Below the pieces are notes generated by a model, which made no database searches, was not told the DNA's origin, and saw only the letters and a program-made list of their open reading frames with translations. A stretch of 48,924 bases of DNA from JAYEPK01 sp048569615. GTDB lineage: Archaea; Thermoplasmatota; Penumbrarchaeia; Penumbrarchaeales; Penumbrarchaeaceae. A program made the translations under genes and the position numbers. The DNA lies in assembly GCA_048569615.1 (NCBI GenBank), contig JBLIRK010000023.1, positions 1 to 48,924 on the forward strand, read 5' to 3'. This document shows positions 34,154 to 42,753 of the stretch, one piece after another. Every line of letters starts with the position of its first letter. Position 1 is the first letter of the stretch.

Positions 34154-37021
34154 ATGAACCCTTCCAGAGCAAGTGTTCCTTCAACCGATGCAACGCCCTT
34201 CATAGGAAGAAAGGACCTGATTGGCAAACTCCGGGGAGAGCTGGATAGAACACTTACCGGTAAAGGAGGGATGATCCTTGTTGAAGGGGAAGCGGGCATA
34301 GGGAAAACCCGTTTTATCCAGGAGATTTCCGCTGATGCAGAGGAACGAGGTTTCAACCTCCTTAGTGGAAAATGCCTGGATTACAGAAGATCTCCACTCC
34401 TGCCGTTCAAGGAGATGCTGAGGGGCTTCTTCGGCATCACACAGGACCCCACGGAGACCGGAGACATCGATTCTCTATTTTCCGCCTTCGAGAAGAATCT
34501 CGATATAATAAGCAAACACAAGGCTGAGCTTGGAAAGTTCTTGTTTCCGAGAAGCGAACCCGTGGGCGGATATCTCTACACGAAGAAGAAGGAAAGCGAG
34601 GTTATTGATTTCATGGTGGATAGGGGTTACAGAACCCTGATCATCGGTTCGTTTCCCGGGAAGGACACTGAGAAGTGGAAGAAGAAAGGCATCAGCATAA
34701 TGAGTGTTGGAACGGGTGATGCCCCGGAACTTCACCCCAAGAGGATAGAGAACATCGCAAGAAGAATAAAAGATGCATTTGAAACTTACAAGCATTGCGC
34801 TGTGTTCTTCAATTGCCTCAATGAGGTCTCCAAACACAATCCAGAAGTGAAGATACGGAATCTGATCAAGATATCGAGCTCCCTTTCCCGAACCAACGGC
34901 GGTGTGTTCCTGGTCAGGAGAATTAGGAAGAAAGGTATCCTGCAGGAAGGACTTCCTCTATTAGAGCCAGAGAGTTTCAGGGATCAGGACGAGGAACTGA
35001 GGGAGAATGGATCCGAACATCATGAGGATATGGGCCAATCCTTCTCAACGTATGAGCTCCTGTTGTCCTTCTTCAGGGAACTTTCCGCAAGGTCTCCAGT
35101 CCTAATGACGGTTGAAGATCTGCAGTGGGGAGACAAGACCACCTTCAACCTGCTGCAGTTCCTTGCAAGGTTCGCAAAGGAGGAGAAAATGCTGATCCTT
35201 GGCTCTTACCGGTCCGAGGAATATCATCTCGAGGAGGATGATCAGATGGAAGCTGCTTTGAGGGAAGCCCTTCAGAGAATGTCCAGGGAGCACCTTTTCG
35301 AGACGATGAAGCTTCAAAGGTTTTCCAAGGAGGAGACCTACCGGATGATCGACACCTTGGACAAGGGCAGCTCCCCCGAGTTCGCCGATAAGATCTGGAA
35401 AGGCTCCCAGGGCAATCCACTTTTCATTATCGAGCTTTCCAAGGTGGAATCCTACGAGGATGTTTCGAAGTTGGAGGTGGAAATCCAACCTCCAACCGCC
35501 GGTTCGCTTATTTCCAGAAGGTTGAACTCTCTATCGGAAAAGGAGCGGGAGGTCCTGGAACTATCAGCCGTGATGAGGGAGATGATAACTCTTGAAGGTC
35601 TAGGCTCCATTCTCGTGATGGATGAAGGCAGCCTGCTGGACATAATAGATAATCTGATCGAGCTGAAGTTCTTGAAGGAAAGGGATGAGGATTTCTGCTT
35701 CGAGCATACAAAGGTAAGGGAATCCGTCTATGATCAGATAGATCCGGGAAGAAGGAAGGAATACCATACGGAAGCAGCCCGAATACTGGAGAGCCGCCTC
35801 GAAAAGGGAGATGATATCCCGATCTCTCTGCTGTCTGATCATTATCTCTACGGTGGGATGTTGGATAAAGCGGTCGGAGCGCTATTGGAAACAGCCAAGA
35901 TCGACCTTGAGAGCAACGCCCACGAAGAAGCCCTGGAAGGTTTGGGCAAGGCGCTGAAATGCCTGAATTCCCTGGAGGATAACAATGAGAACATGATCCA
36001 TCGGATCAAGGCCTATCAGATGCAAGGCGATATTCACGGGGCCAAGGGAGAGATAGAAGATGCCATCGATAGTTATGAGAACGCGGTAAGGATATCCGAG
36101 GAAAGGCACATACCCTTCGGTCTTTCCACCTCATACAGGAGGATGGGGGACCTCAAGCTAGAGCTTCTGGATTGGGATCAGACCATCGACCTCTACCTCA
36201 GGTCCCTTCATGTCTCCAAGCAGGAGGATGATCAGGCCGAGATAGCCAAGGCATTCAAGGGACTGGGAACTATATATCTTCTGAAGGGGGACTACCACAG
36301 ATCCTTGGAATGCTACATCAAGTACATGGAGTTCCCGCATGACAGACTTGGAGATATCCATGTAAGGGCGATGATCGATATGGGGGAGATCTACTTCCAG
36401 AGGGGTGATTTCAACCAGGCCCTTACTTATTTCAAACTTGCGATAAAGAAGGGAGAGGAGAGGAAACTGCTCCTCCAGGTGGCCCTTGCTTACGTCAAGA
36501 TGGCAAATGTCCTACTCAAGCTCGGAGAGGTGGCAGATGCACTCAGGTATTCCGATCTGGCTCTTTCAATCGTTATCAAGAACACCACCCCCGGGAAGGC
36601 GGATGAGGTGGTCCTGCTCTGTATTGACCTAATGTTGGAGTGCGGAGAGTTAGAAAAGGTCGAGGAGAGCATGAAATTGATAGAGGAGGAAGATGGTCAA
36701 TCAAGGGACCCCCTTCTGCAGGCATTGAAATTCAGGATCCTTGGAATCTACCAGGCCAGGAAGAGGGATTTCGATTCCGCGGTTCAGAGCATGGAATCAT
36801 CCATAGGACTTCTGGAGTCCTATCAGGTTCCTTTCCAACTGGCGCTCTCGTATTTCCATTACGGTCTGATAATGTTCCAGCAGATGGAGGTGGATACGGC
36901 CATAGAGCTCCTGAACAAGGCAGGCGTCCTTTTCAGAGATATTCGAGCTCTTCATTATCTCAATAGAACCTCCTCCAAGCTGAGGGAGGTCACATTCATT
37001 AAGGAAGGCCTCAAGGTCTGA
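34154..37021 (+). CDS. AAA (AAA_16-type) ATPase with inserted DUF835-like domain and C-terminal TPR repeats
   Basis: A 955-aa predicted signalling or scaffold ATPase. Residues 14-60 open an AAA_16 domain (FIGRKDLIGKL, Walker A EGEAGIGKT at 44-52). Walker B (PVLMTVEDLQWGD) comes only at 315-327. Between them residues about 135-258 (GGYLYTKKKESEVIDFM, GYRTLIIGSF, CAVFFNCLNEVSKHN, NGGVFLVRR) resemble the archaeal DUF835 family (from memory). The ATPase part continues (LGSYRSEE, QGNPLFIIEL) into a winged-helix region (LSEKEREVLELSAVM), and the C-terminal 400 residues are TPRs (DWDQTIDLYLRSLHVSKQED, GDFNQALTYFKLAIKKGEER). A GGTGGA site and ATTATTAAG element lie upstream. The architecture resembles STAND-type regulators; partners are unknown. 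Confidence 0.88.
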   Translation: MNPSRASVPSTDATPFIGRKDLIGKLRGELDRTLTGKGGMILVEGEAGIGKTRFIQEISADAEERGFNLLSGKCLDYRRSPLLPFKEMLRGFFGITQDPTETGDIDSLFSAFEKNLDIISKHKAELGKFLFPRSEPVGGYLYTKKKESEVIDFMVDRGYRTLIIGSFPGKDTEKWKKKGISIMSVGTGDAPELHPKRIENIARRIKDAFETYKHCAVFFNCLNEVSKHNPEVKIRNLIKISSSLSRTNGGVFLVRRIRKKGILQEGLPLLEPESFRDQDEELRENGSEHHEDMGQSFSTYELLLSFFRELSARSPVLMTVEDLQWGDKTTFNLLQFLARFAKEEKMLILGSYRSEEYHLEEDDQMEAALREALQRMSREHLFETMKLQRFSKEETYRMIDTLDKGSSPEFADKIWKGSQGNPLFIIELSKVESYEDVSKLEVEIQPPTAGSLISRRLNSLSEKEREVLELSAVMREMITLEGLGSILVMDEGSLLDIIDNLIELKFLKERDEDFCFEHTKVRESVYDQIDPGRRKEYHTEAARILESRLEKGDDIPISLLSDHYLYGGMLDKAVGALLETAKIDLESNAHEEALEGLGKALKCLNSLEDNNENMIHRIKAYQMQGDIHGAKGEIEDAIDSYENAVRISEERHIPFGLSTSYRRMGDLKLELLDWDQTIDLYLRSLHVSKQEDDQAEIAKAFKGLGTIYLLKGDYHRSLECYIKYMEFPHDRLGDIHVRAMIDMGEIYFQRGDFNQALTYFKLAIKKGEERKLLLQVALAYVKMANVLLKLGEVADALRYSDLALSIVIKNTTPGKADEVVLLCIDLMLECGELEKVEESMKLIEEEDGQSRDPLLQALKFRILGIYQARKRDFDSAVQSMESSIGLLESYQVPFQLALSYFHYGLIMFQQMEVDTAIELLNKAGVLFRDIRALHYLNRTSSKLREVTFIKEGLKV

Positions 37022-37100
37022 GCGACCTGGAGAGATATATACAGGGAGATGAACATTGACAATATAAGCTCGCTTCAAAGGTTTGGAGCTCCCAGCGAAA

Positions 37101-37110
37101 TATTATTTAC
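37101..37110 (+). promoter_or_regulatory. Probable TATA box of purH
   Basis: TATTATTTAC, about 32 bp upstream of the purH ATG, with no clear ribosome site between, suggests a transcript with little or no leader. Confidence 0.4.
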
Positions 37111-37137
37111 CAATCCAATGATTACCTTGGAAACGGT

Positions 37138-38712
37138 ATGTCCCGAAAGATAAAAAATGCGCTGATATCCGTATCGGACAAATCAGGTGCGGATTCGCTC
37201 GCGAGGGGTCTGGTTGAACTTGGTATATCGATAATTTCCTCCGGTGGAACCCATAAATTCCTTTCCAAACACGATATACCCTGCAAGAAAGTGGAAGATA
37301 TCACCGGTTTTCCGGAGATCCTTGACGGCAGGGTCAAGACCCTTCATCCAGTTGTTTGCGGCGGTATACTTGCTAGGAGGCGGATTGACGAGCATATTGA
37401 GCAGATGGAGGAGCATTCCATACCTTCCATTGACATGGTGGTTGTCAACCTCTATCCTTTTGAGAGGACCACTGAGACCGATGATGTTTCCCTTGATGTT
37501 GCCATTGAGAACATTGACATCGGCGGCCCTTCGCTCATCAGGGCGGCCGCCAAGAACCATGAGGATGTTGTGGTCATCGTGGATCCCACTGATTACGGAA
37601 GCGTACTTGATGTGTTAAGAATGGACGGAGATGTTCCGGACGGAATGAGGCGCGATCTTGCAGTAAAGGCCTTCATGCTTACCTCTTCCTATGATATTGC
37701 GATCGGGGAATGGCTCAGGGGCAGATTCTCACCAGAAGAACCGTGGGGCCCCTCGCTGAGGTTCAGGTTCGAGAAGGTCATGGATGCCAGGTACGGCGAG
37801 AATCCCCATCAGAAGGGATCCTATTTCAGGGAACCGGGATACAGAGGCATATCCCTTGCCAATTCCCGAGTGATCTGGGGAAAGGAGCTTTCTTACAACA
37901 ACATATACGATATCGATGCCGCCACTGATATCCTTTTGGAATTCCCGAACGAGATGGCCTGTGTCATCATCAAACACAACAATCCTTCCGGTGTTGCGGT
38001 CGCACCTGAAAACAGCCGCTCCCCCGTCGCCGATGCTTTTGAACTGGCTTTCAACTGCGATCCGCTGAGCGCCTTCGGCGGCATAATAGGCCTCAATATG
38101 GAATGCGATCTCGAAACCGCCGAGAGGATCAATCAGCGTTTCTTCGAGGTTGTCCTTGCCCCATCATTTACGGAGGAAGCTCTGAACGAACTAAAGAGGA
38201 AGAAGAATCTCAGGATCATAGACACATGCGCTCCGTTCAAAGAGGAGATTCCCCCTCCCCATAGATGGGTAAAGGTAAGAGGCGGCCTCCTGCTCCAGAC
38301 AATGGAGTGGCCTCCCTTCGATCCGAACCTCTGGAAGGTCGTATCAAAGATAGCTCCCAGGGATGATCAGATGGCTGATATGGCCTTCTCATCCAAGGTT
38401 GTCAAGCATGTGAAATCCAATTGCGTAGTTATATCCAAGGAAAAGGTTACGGTCGGCATTGGAGCCGGACAGATGAGCAGGGTGGATTCCTGCTTTATGG
38501 CGGGAAAGAAAGCTGGGGACAGGGCAAAAGGAGCAGTAATGTCATCCGATGCATTTTTCCCGTTCAGGGACGGAATAGATACAACCGCCGAAGCGGGTGT
38601 TGCCGCGATCGCCCAGCCCGGAGGCTCCATACGCGATCAGGAGGTAATAGATGCCGTGGACGAGCACGGCATGTCCATGGTTTTCACAGGGGTAAGGTTG
38701 TTCAAGCATTGA
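37138..38712 (+). CDS. purH: Bifunctional AICAR formyltransferase / IMP cyclohydrolase
   Basis: A 524-aa enzyme for the last two steps of IMP synthesis. The N-terminal IMP cyclohydrolase domain is marked by ISVSDKSG, SSGGTHKFL and DGRVKTLHP; the C-terminal AICAR formyltransferase by YGENPHQKG, the catalytic KHNNPSGVA, GGIIGLN, GIGAGQMSRVDS and SDAFFPFRDGID. Many archaea use PurP and PurO instead; a full-length bacterial-type PurH, together with formyl-donor PurN next door, implies formyl-folate-type chemistry. First of four plus-strand genes (purH, purN, uvrB, aminotransferase). Confidence 0.97.
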   Translation: MSRKIKNALISVSDKSGADSLARGLVELGISIISSGGTHKFLSKHDIPCKKVEDITGFPEILDGRVKTLHPVVCGGILARRRIDEHIEQMEEHSIPSIDMVVVNLYPFERTTETDDVSLDVAIENIDIGGPSLIRAAAKNHEDVVVIVDPTDYGSVLDVLRMDGDVPDGMRRDLAVKAFMLTSSYDIAIGEWLRGRFSPEEPWGPSLRFRFEKVMDARYGENPHQKGSYFREPGYRGISLANSRVIWGKELSYNNIYDIDAATDILLEFPNEMACVIIKHNNPSGVAVAPENSRSPVADAFELAFNCDPLSAFGGIIGLNMECDLETAERINQRFFEVVLAPSFTEEALNELKRKKNLRIIDTCAPFKEEIPPPHRWVKVRGGLLLQTMEWPPFDPNLWKVVSKIAPRDDQMADMAFSSKVVKHVKSNCVVISKEKVTVGIGAGQMSRVDSCFMAGKKAGDRAKGAVMSSDAFFPFRDGIDTTAEAGVAAIAQPGGSIRDQEVIDAVDEHGMSMVFTGVRLFKH

Positions 38713-38775
38713 GGTGGGGATTAAGGTTATTATCGACCTACCTTATTATCAAGACAAGGCAAGGTGTTAATGGAC

Positions 38776-39492
38776 ATGGACGAGAGGGATGCCACAGGGA
38801 CCGTAATAGAAAACATCTCAGACAAGGCATCTGAAATGCAGATCATGAGTCCGGGCATGAGTAAGACAGGTATTCGGACCACTCTTGAAGGAAAGAGAAT
38901 AGCGGTTCTCGCATCGGGAAGGGGTTCGGACTTCCAGGCTATCGTGGATGCCAATGAAAAAGGGGATGTCTCCCTCGAGATCGCCATTCTCATTAGTAAC
39001 GAGCCCGCAGCCTTTGCGATAGAGCGGGCAAAGAAGCATTCCATCCCGTATGTCGTGATCGAGCACAGGGGAAGAACTAGGGAGGAGTTTGAATCAATCC
39101 TTGACGGCACCCTCAGACAATTCGATATAGGGCTGGTTGTACTTGCCGGTTTTATGAGGGTTCTTTCACCATCCTTTGTAATCAAATGGCAGGATCGGAT
39201 CATCAATATCCACCCCGCTCTTCTTCCTTCCTTCCCCGGTGCCCATGCCCAACGGGATGCTTTGGAGTACGGTGTGAAGGTGAGCGGTCTGACCATACAT
39301 TTCGTCGACGAGGAGGTTGACCACGGCCCCATTATCTTCCAGCTTCCGGTGAAGGTCTCGGACGATGATGATGAGGAAACATTGTCCAAAAGGATATTGG
39401 AAGAGGAGCACAAGTGGTATCCAAGGGTAATACAATGGATCGTTGACGGAAGGGTTGTGAAGGATGGCCGCATGGTAAGGATATTGAAATGA
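38776..39492 (+). CDS. purN: Phosphoribosylglycinamide formyltransferase (GAR transformylase)
   Basis: A 238-aa enzyme that formylates GAR in purine synthesis. The core begins about residue 39 (GKRIAVLASGRGSDFQAIVD); catalytic residues lie in INIHPALLPSFPG (Asn and His) and HFVDEEVDHGPII (Asp). The 38 residues before the core are an acidic N-terminal extension not typical of PurN. The start is uncertain: AAGGTG at 38761-38766 best suits ATG 38776 (9-nt spacer); ATG 38770 and GTG 38764 are alternatives, and an internal start at Met24 or Met28 would shorten the tail. Separated from purH by 63 nt and from uvrB by 21 nt, so probably cotranscribed. Confidence 0.94.
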   Translation: MDERDATGTVIENISDKASEMQIMSPGMSKTGIRTTLEGKRIAVLASGRGSDFQAIVDANEKGDVSLEIAILISNEPAAFAIERAKKHSIPYVVIEHRGRTREEFESILDGTLRQFDIGLVVLAGFMRVLSPSFVIKWQDRIINIHPALLPSFPGAHAQRDALEYGVKVSGLTIHFVDEEVDHGPIIFQLPVKVSDDDDEETLSKRILEEEHKWYPRVIQWIVDGRVVKDGRMVRILK

Positions 39493-39513
39493 TCCCCGAA
39501 GGTTGTTGATCGA

Positions 39514-41481
39514 ATGGAAAGGGAATTTAGGATCAGCTCTCCCTTCAGACCTTCCGGGGACCAGCCGAAGGCCATAGAATCCATAGTGGAAGCATTTGAA
39601 TCAGGCGAGGACCATGTAACACTGCTGGGTGTTACCGGCTCCGGCAAGACCTTTACGGTCGCAAATGCGATTGAGAGACTTCAGGTCCCGACTTTGGTCA
39701 TGAGCCACAACAAGACCCTCGCTGCCCAGCTGGCCTCCGAATACCATGATTTCTTCCCTGAGAATGCGGTGGAGTACTTCGTATCCTACTACGATTACTA
39801 CCAACCGGAAGCCTATGTTCCCCAGAAGGACCTTTACATCGAGAAGGATGCATCGATAAACGACGAGATAGATAGACTTCGGCACAAGGCGACCATGTCC
39901 CTCATGACGAGGAGGGATGTTGTCATAGTCTCCTCCGTTTCCTGCATTTTCGGTCTTGGCTCCCCGGATGAATACAGAGCTCACAGCCTGGAGATCGCCA
40001 AGGGGCAGGAGATAATGCGGAAGGATCTCTATTCCTCCCTTGTCGAGATGCAGTACAAGAGAGGTGAGGGACTGGAGCGGGGATCCTTCAGGGCCAGGGG
40101 TCAGAATGTGGAGGTCTGCTCGGTTGACCAGAACGTTATCAGGTTCGAGTTCCAGGGAGACAGGATAGGATCCATAAATTATGTGCATCCCGCAACCGGC
40201 GAGGTCATGGACGATGCGGACAGGGTGCTTATCTTCCCCGCCACCCATTACAACATCTCTTCCGAAAGGATGGAGAGCATCCTTGGTCAGATAGAGAGGG
40301 ACCTGAAGGAGAGGGTGGAATGGTTCCGAAGGAACGGTAAGTTCCTTGAGGGAGAGAGACTCGAACAGAGGACCAATTTCGACCTGGAGATGATAAAGGA
40401 GATGGGGACCTGCTCCGGTATAGAGAACTACAGCAGATATTTCGATGGAAGGAGTCCGGGGCAGCCCCCCTTCACCCTACTCGATTTCTTCCCTGATGAC
40501 TATCTTCTCGTCGTTGACGAATCCCATGTGACGGTTCCCCAGATCGGCGGAATGTACAACGGGGACAGGTCCAGGAAGGAAAATCTGGTCGAGTATGGGT
40601 TCAGGCTCCCTGCTGCCCTGGATAATCGACCGCTCAAGTTCAAGGAGTTCGAGAAGCGCGTGGGGAAGGTCCTATATACATCAGCCACCCCGGGTCCCTA
40701 TGAGAGAAAAAGGTCTGAAAGGGTCGTCGAGCAGATCATCAGACCTACCGGTCTTGTCGATCCCGATGTGGATGTAAGGCCGATCAAAGGGCAGATGGAG
40801 GACCTTCTGGGTGAGATCAGGGGAAGGGTGGCCGAAAACCAGAGGATTCTCGTAACCACCCTTACCAAGAGGATGGCAGAGCTGCTGTCCGACCACTTAA
40901 AGGAGCTCGGTGTCAAGGTCCATTATCTGCATTCCGACGTCAAGACACTGGACAGGATAGGGATCATCAGAGATCTGAGGTCCGGGAAGTACGATGTGAT
41001 AGTGGGCATAAACCTTCTAAGGGAGGGATTGGACCTTCCGGAAGTGTCCCTGGTTGCCATACTCGACGCGGACAAGGAGGGTTTCCTTCGTTCCGAAACC
41101 AGTCTCATTCAGACCATCGGCCGGGCCGCCAGGAACGTTTCCGGAAAGGTGATCATGTATGCGGACGGTCTAACTGGATCGATGCAGAGAGCGATCGGTG
41201 AGACCAACCGGAGGAGGATGCTCCAGATCGAATTCAACAGGGAGCATGGTATCGTTCCAAAGACCATCGAGAAGGAGATTAGGTCGATTCTCCCGGTGGG
41301 TTTGGATGTGGAGCCGGCAGTCAGGGAGGTCAGGCTTGAGGATATAGGGGATATCGATGATCTGATCCGAAAGCTCGAGGAGGAGATGCACCTTTATGCC
41401 TCGGAATTGAGATTCGAAGAGGCAGCGGTCATCAGGGACAGGATCACGGAGCTTAAGAAGGAACTTTTGAAAAAGAGATGA
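39514..41481 (+). CDS. uvrB: Excinuclease ABC subunit B
   Basis: A 655-aa helicase-like damage-recognition subunit of bacterial-type nucleotide excision repair. Walker A GVTGSGKT (39-46); damage-probing beta-hairpin with YYDYYQPEAYVPQKDLYIEK; DESHVTVPQIGGMYNGD (motif II); TSATPG; helicase motifs REGLDLPEVSLVAILD and QTIGRAARN; C-terminal UVR helix pair (LRFEEAAVIRDRITELKKEL) that binds UvrC. All motifs look intact. Together with uvrA 3.7 kb away it indicates a working UvrABC pathway; uvrC is not in the window. Such genes in archaea are usually read as acquired from bacteria. Confidence 0.98.
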   Translation: MEREFRISSPFRPSGDQPKAIESIVEAFESGEDHVTLLGVTGSGKTFTVANAIERLQVPTLVMSHNKTLAAQLASEYHDFFPENAVEYFVSYYDYYQPEAYVPQKDLYIEKDASINDEIDRLRHKATMSLMTRRDVVIVSSVSCIFGLGSPDEYRAHSLEIAKGQEIMRKDLYSSLVEMQYKRGEGLERGSFRARGQNVEVCSVDQNVIRFEFQGDRIGSINYVHPATGEVMDDADRVLIFPATHYNISSERMESILGQIERDLKERVEWFRRNGKFLEGERLEQRTNFDLEMIKEMGTCSGIENYSRYFDGRSPGQPPFTLLDFFPDDYLLVVDESHVTVPQIGGMYNGDRSRKENLVEYGFRLPAALDNRPLKFKEFEKRVGKVLYTSATPGPYERKRSERVVEQIIRPTGLVDPDVDVRPIKGQMEDLLGEIRGRVAENQRILVTTLTKRMAELLSDHLKELGVKVHYLHSDVKTLDRIGIIRDLRSGKYDVIVGINLLREGLDLPEVSLVAILDADKEGFLRSETSLIQTIGRAARNVSGKVIMYADGLTGSMQRAIGETNRRRMLQIEFNREHGIVPKTIEKEIRSILPVGLDVEPAVREVRLEDIGDIDDLIRKLEEEMHLYASELRFEEAAVIRDRITELKKELLKKR

Positions 41482-41527
41482 AAAAATACATTTACCTTTT
41501 CACTTTAACCCAGGAATATCAGATCAG

Positions 41528-41533
41528 AGGTGG
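41528..41533 (+). promoter_or_regulatory. Ribosome binding site setting the ATG start of the aminotransferase
   Basis: AGGTGG, 5 nt before ATG 41539. A longer frame from GTG 41530 would start inside this site, so ATG is preferred. Confidence 0.7.
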
Positions 41534-41538
41534 ATTTC

Positions 41539-42753
41539 ATGAGCAGGACCCAGGAGATGATCGATCTTGACAATGCCTACGGCGCACATAACTATCATCC
41601 GCTTCCGGTCGTGCTCTCCAGGGCCGAAGGTCCCTGGGTATGGGATGTTGAGGGAAAAAGGTACATGGACTGCCTATCGGCATATTCGGCGGTCAACCAG
41701 GGTCACAGGCATCCAAGGATAATCAAGGCCTTGAAGGACCAAGTCGATAAATTGGACCTAACGAGCAGGGCCTTCCATAACGATGTGATGGGCCGCTTTC
41801 TGAAGAAGTTATGCGAATATGCCGGTTACGAGGCGGCCCTTCCGATGAATACAGGCGCTGAAGCGGTTGAAACAGGGATCAAGCTTGCCCGCAAATGGGG
41901 CTATAGAAAGAAAGGCGTCCCGGCCGACAAGGCGGAGATAATAGTCTGCTGCGAGAACTTCCATGGACGCACAACCACGATAGTCGGTTTCTCAACGGAC
42001 CCGGACTCAAATACTGAGTTCGGGCCCTTCACCCCCGGTTTTAAGATCATCCCCTATGATGATACTACGGCCTTGAAGGAGGCCCTAACCGAGAACACAG
42101 TTGGTTTCCTGGTGGAGCCGATCCAGGGTGAGGCGGGTGTGAAGGTTCCCGGGGAAGGCTACCTCCGAGAAATTAGAAAGGTTTGTTCCGAAAACAACGT
42201 GCTTCTGATTTTCGATGAGGTGCAGACCGGTTTCTGCAGAACGGGTAAACGCTTCTGCTGGATGCATGAGGACGCAAGGCCAGACATTTTGCTTGTGGGA
42301 AAAGCTCTGGGAGGGGGACTTTATCCTGTATCCGCTGCCCTGGCCGATTGGGACATAATGGAGGTTTTCGAGCCGGGGACCCACGGCTCCACTTTCGGGG
42401 GGAATCCTATCGGGTCCGCCGTAGGTATAGCTTCCCTTGAGGTACTTGAGGATGATAAGCTGGATGAGAGGGCCGATGAAATGGGCGAATATTTCAAGGA
42501 GCAGCTTCTAAAGATTGGTTCCGAGAAGGTCCTGGAGATAAGGGGAAAAGGGCTGTTGCTTGCTATCGAGCTGAAGCAAAGGGCAGGGCCGGCAAGGGAT
42601 TTTTGCGACCACCTGAAGGAAAGGGGCATCCTTGCCAAGGATACACACGGCCAGACCATAAGATTTGCTCCATCCCTTACAATAGCGAAGGAGGATATCG
42701 ACTGGGTGGTTGGAGTGATAAAGGAAGTGTTGGCCGAGACTCCCGGAGTTTAG
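41539..42753 (+). CDS. rocD: Ornithine aminotransferase-like class III PLP enzyme
   Basis: A 404-aa class III aminotransferase, most like ornithine delta-aminotransferase, which converts ornithine and 2-oxoglutarate to glutamate semialdehyde and glutamate. Typical elements: AHNYHPLPVVLSRAEGPWVW, CLSAYSAVNQGHRHP, NTGAEAVETGIKLARKWGY, ENFHGRTT, VEPIQGEAGVKVP, FDEVQTGFCRTG (Asp for PLP), GKALGGGLYPVSA (PLP lysine) and THGSTFGGNP. The block around AYSAVNQGH fits the ornithine rather than the acetylornithine branch; substrate is inferred. Its TAG stop shares bases with the TAA stop of the convergent glycosyltransferase gene (TTAG at 42750-42753). Confidence 0.9.
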   Translation: MSRTQEMIDLDNAYGAHNYHPLPVVLSRAEGPWVWDVEGKRYMDCLSAYSAVNQGHRHPRIIKALKDQVDKLDLTSRAFHNDVMGRFLKKLCEYAGYEAALPMNTGAEAVETGIKLARKWGYRKKGVPADKAEIIVCCENFHGRTTTIVGFSTDPDSNTEFGPFTPGFKIIPYDDTTALKEALTENTVGFLVEPIQGEAGVKVPGEGYLREIRKVCSENNVLLIFDEVQTGFCRTGKRFCWMHEDARPDILLVGKALGGGLYPVSAALADWDIMEVFEPGTHGSTFGGNPIGSAVGIASLEVLEDDKLDERADEMGEYFKEQLLKIGSEKVLEIRGKGLLLAIELKQRAGPARDFCDHLKERGILAKDTHGQTIRFAPSLTIAKEDIDWVVGVIKEVLAETPGV

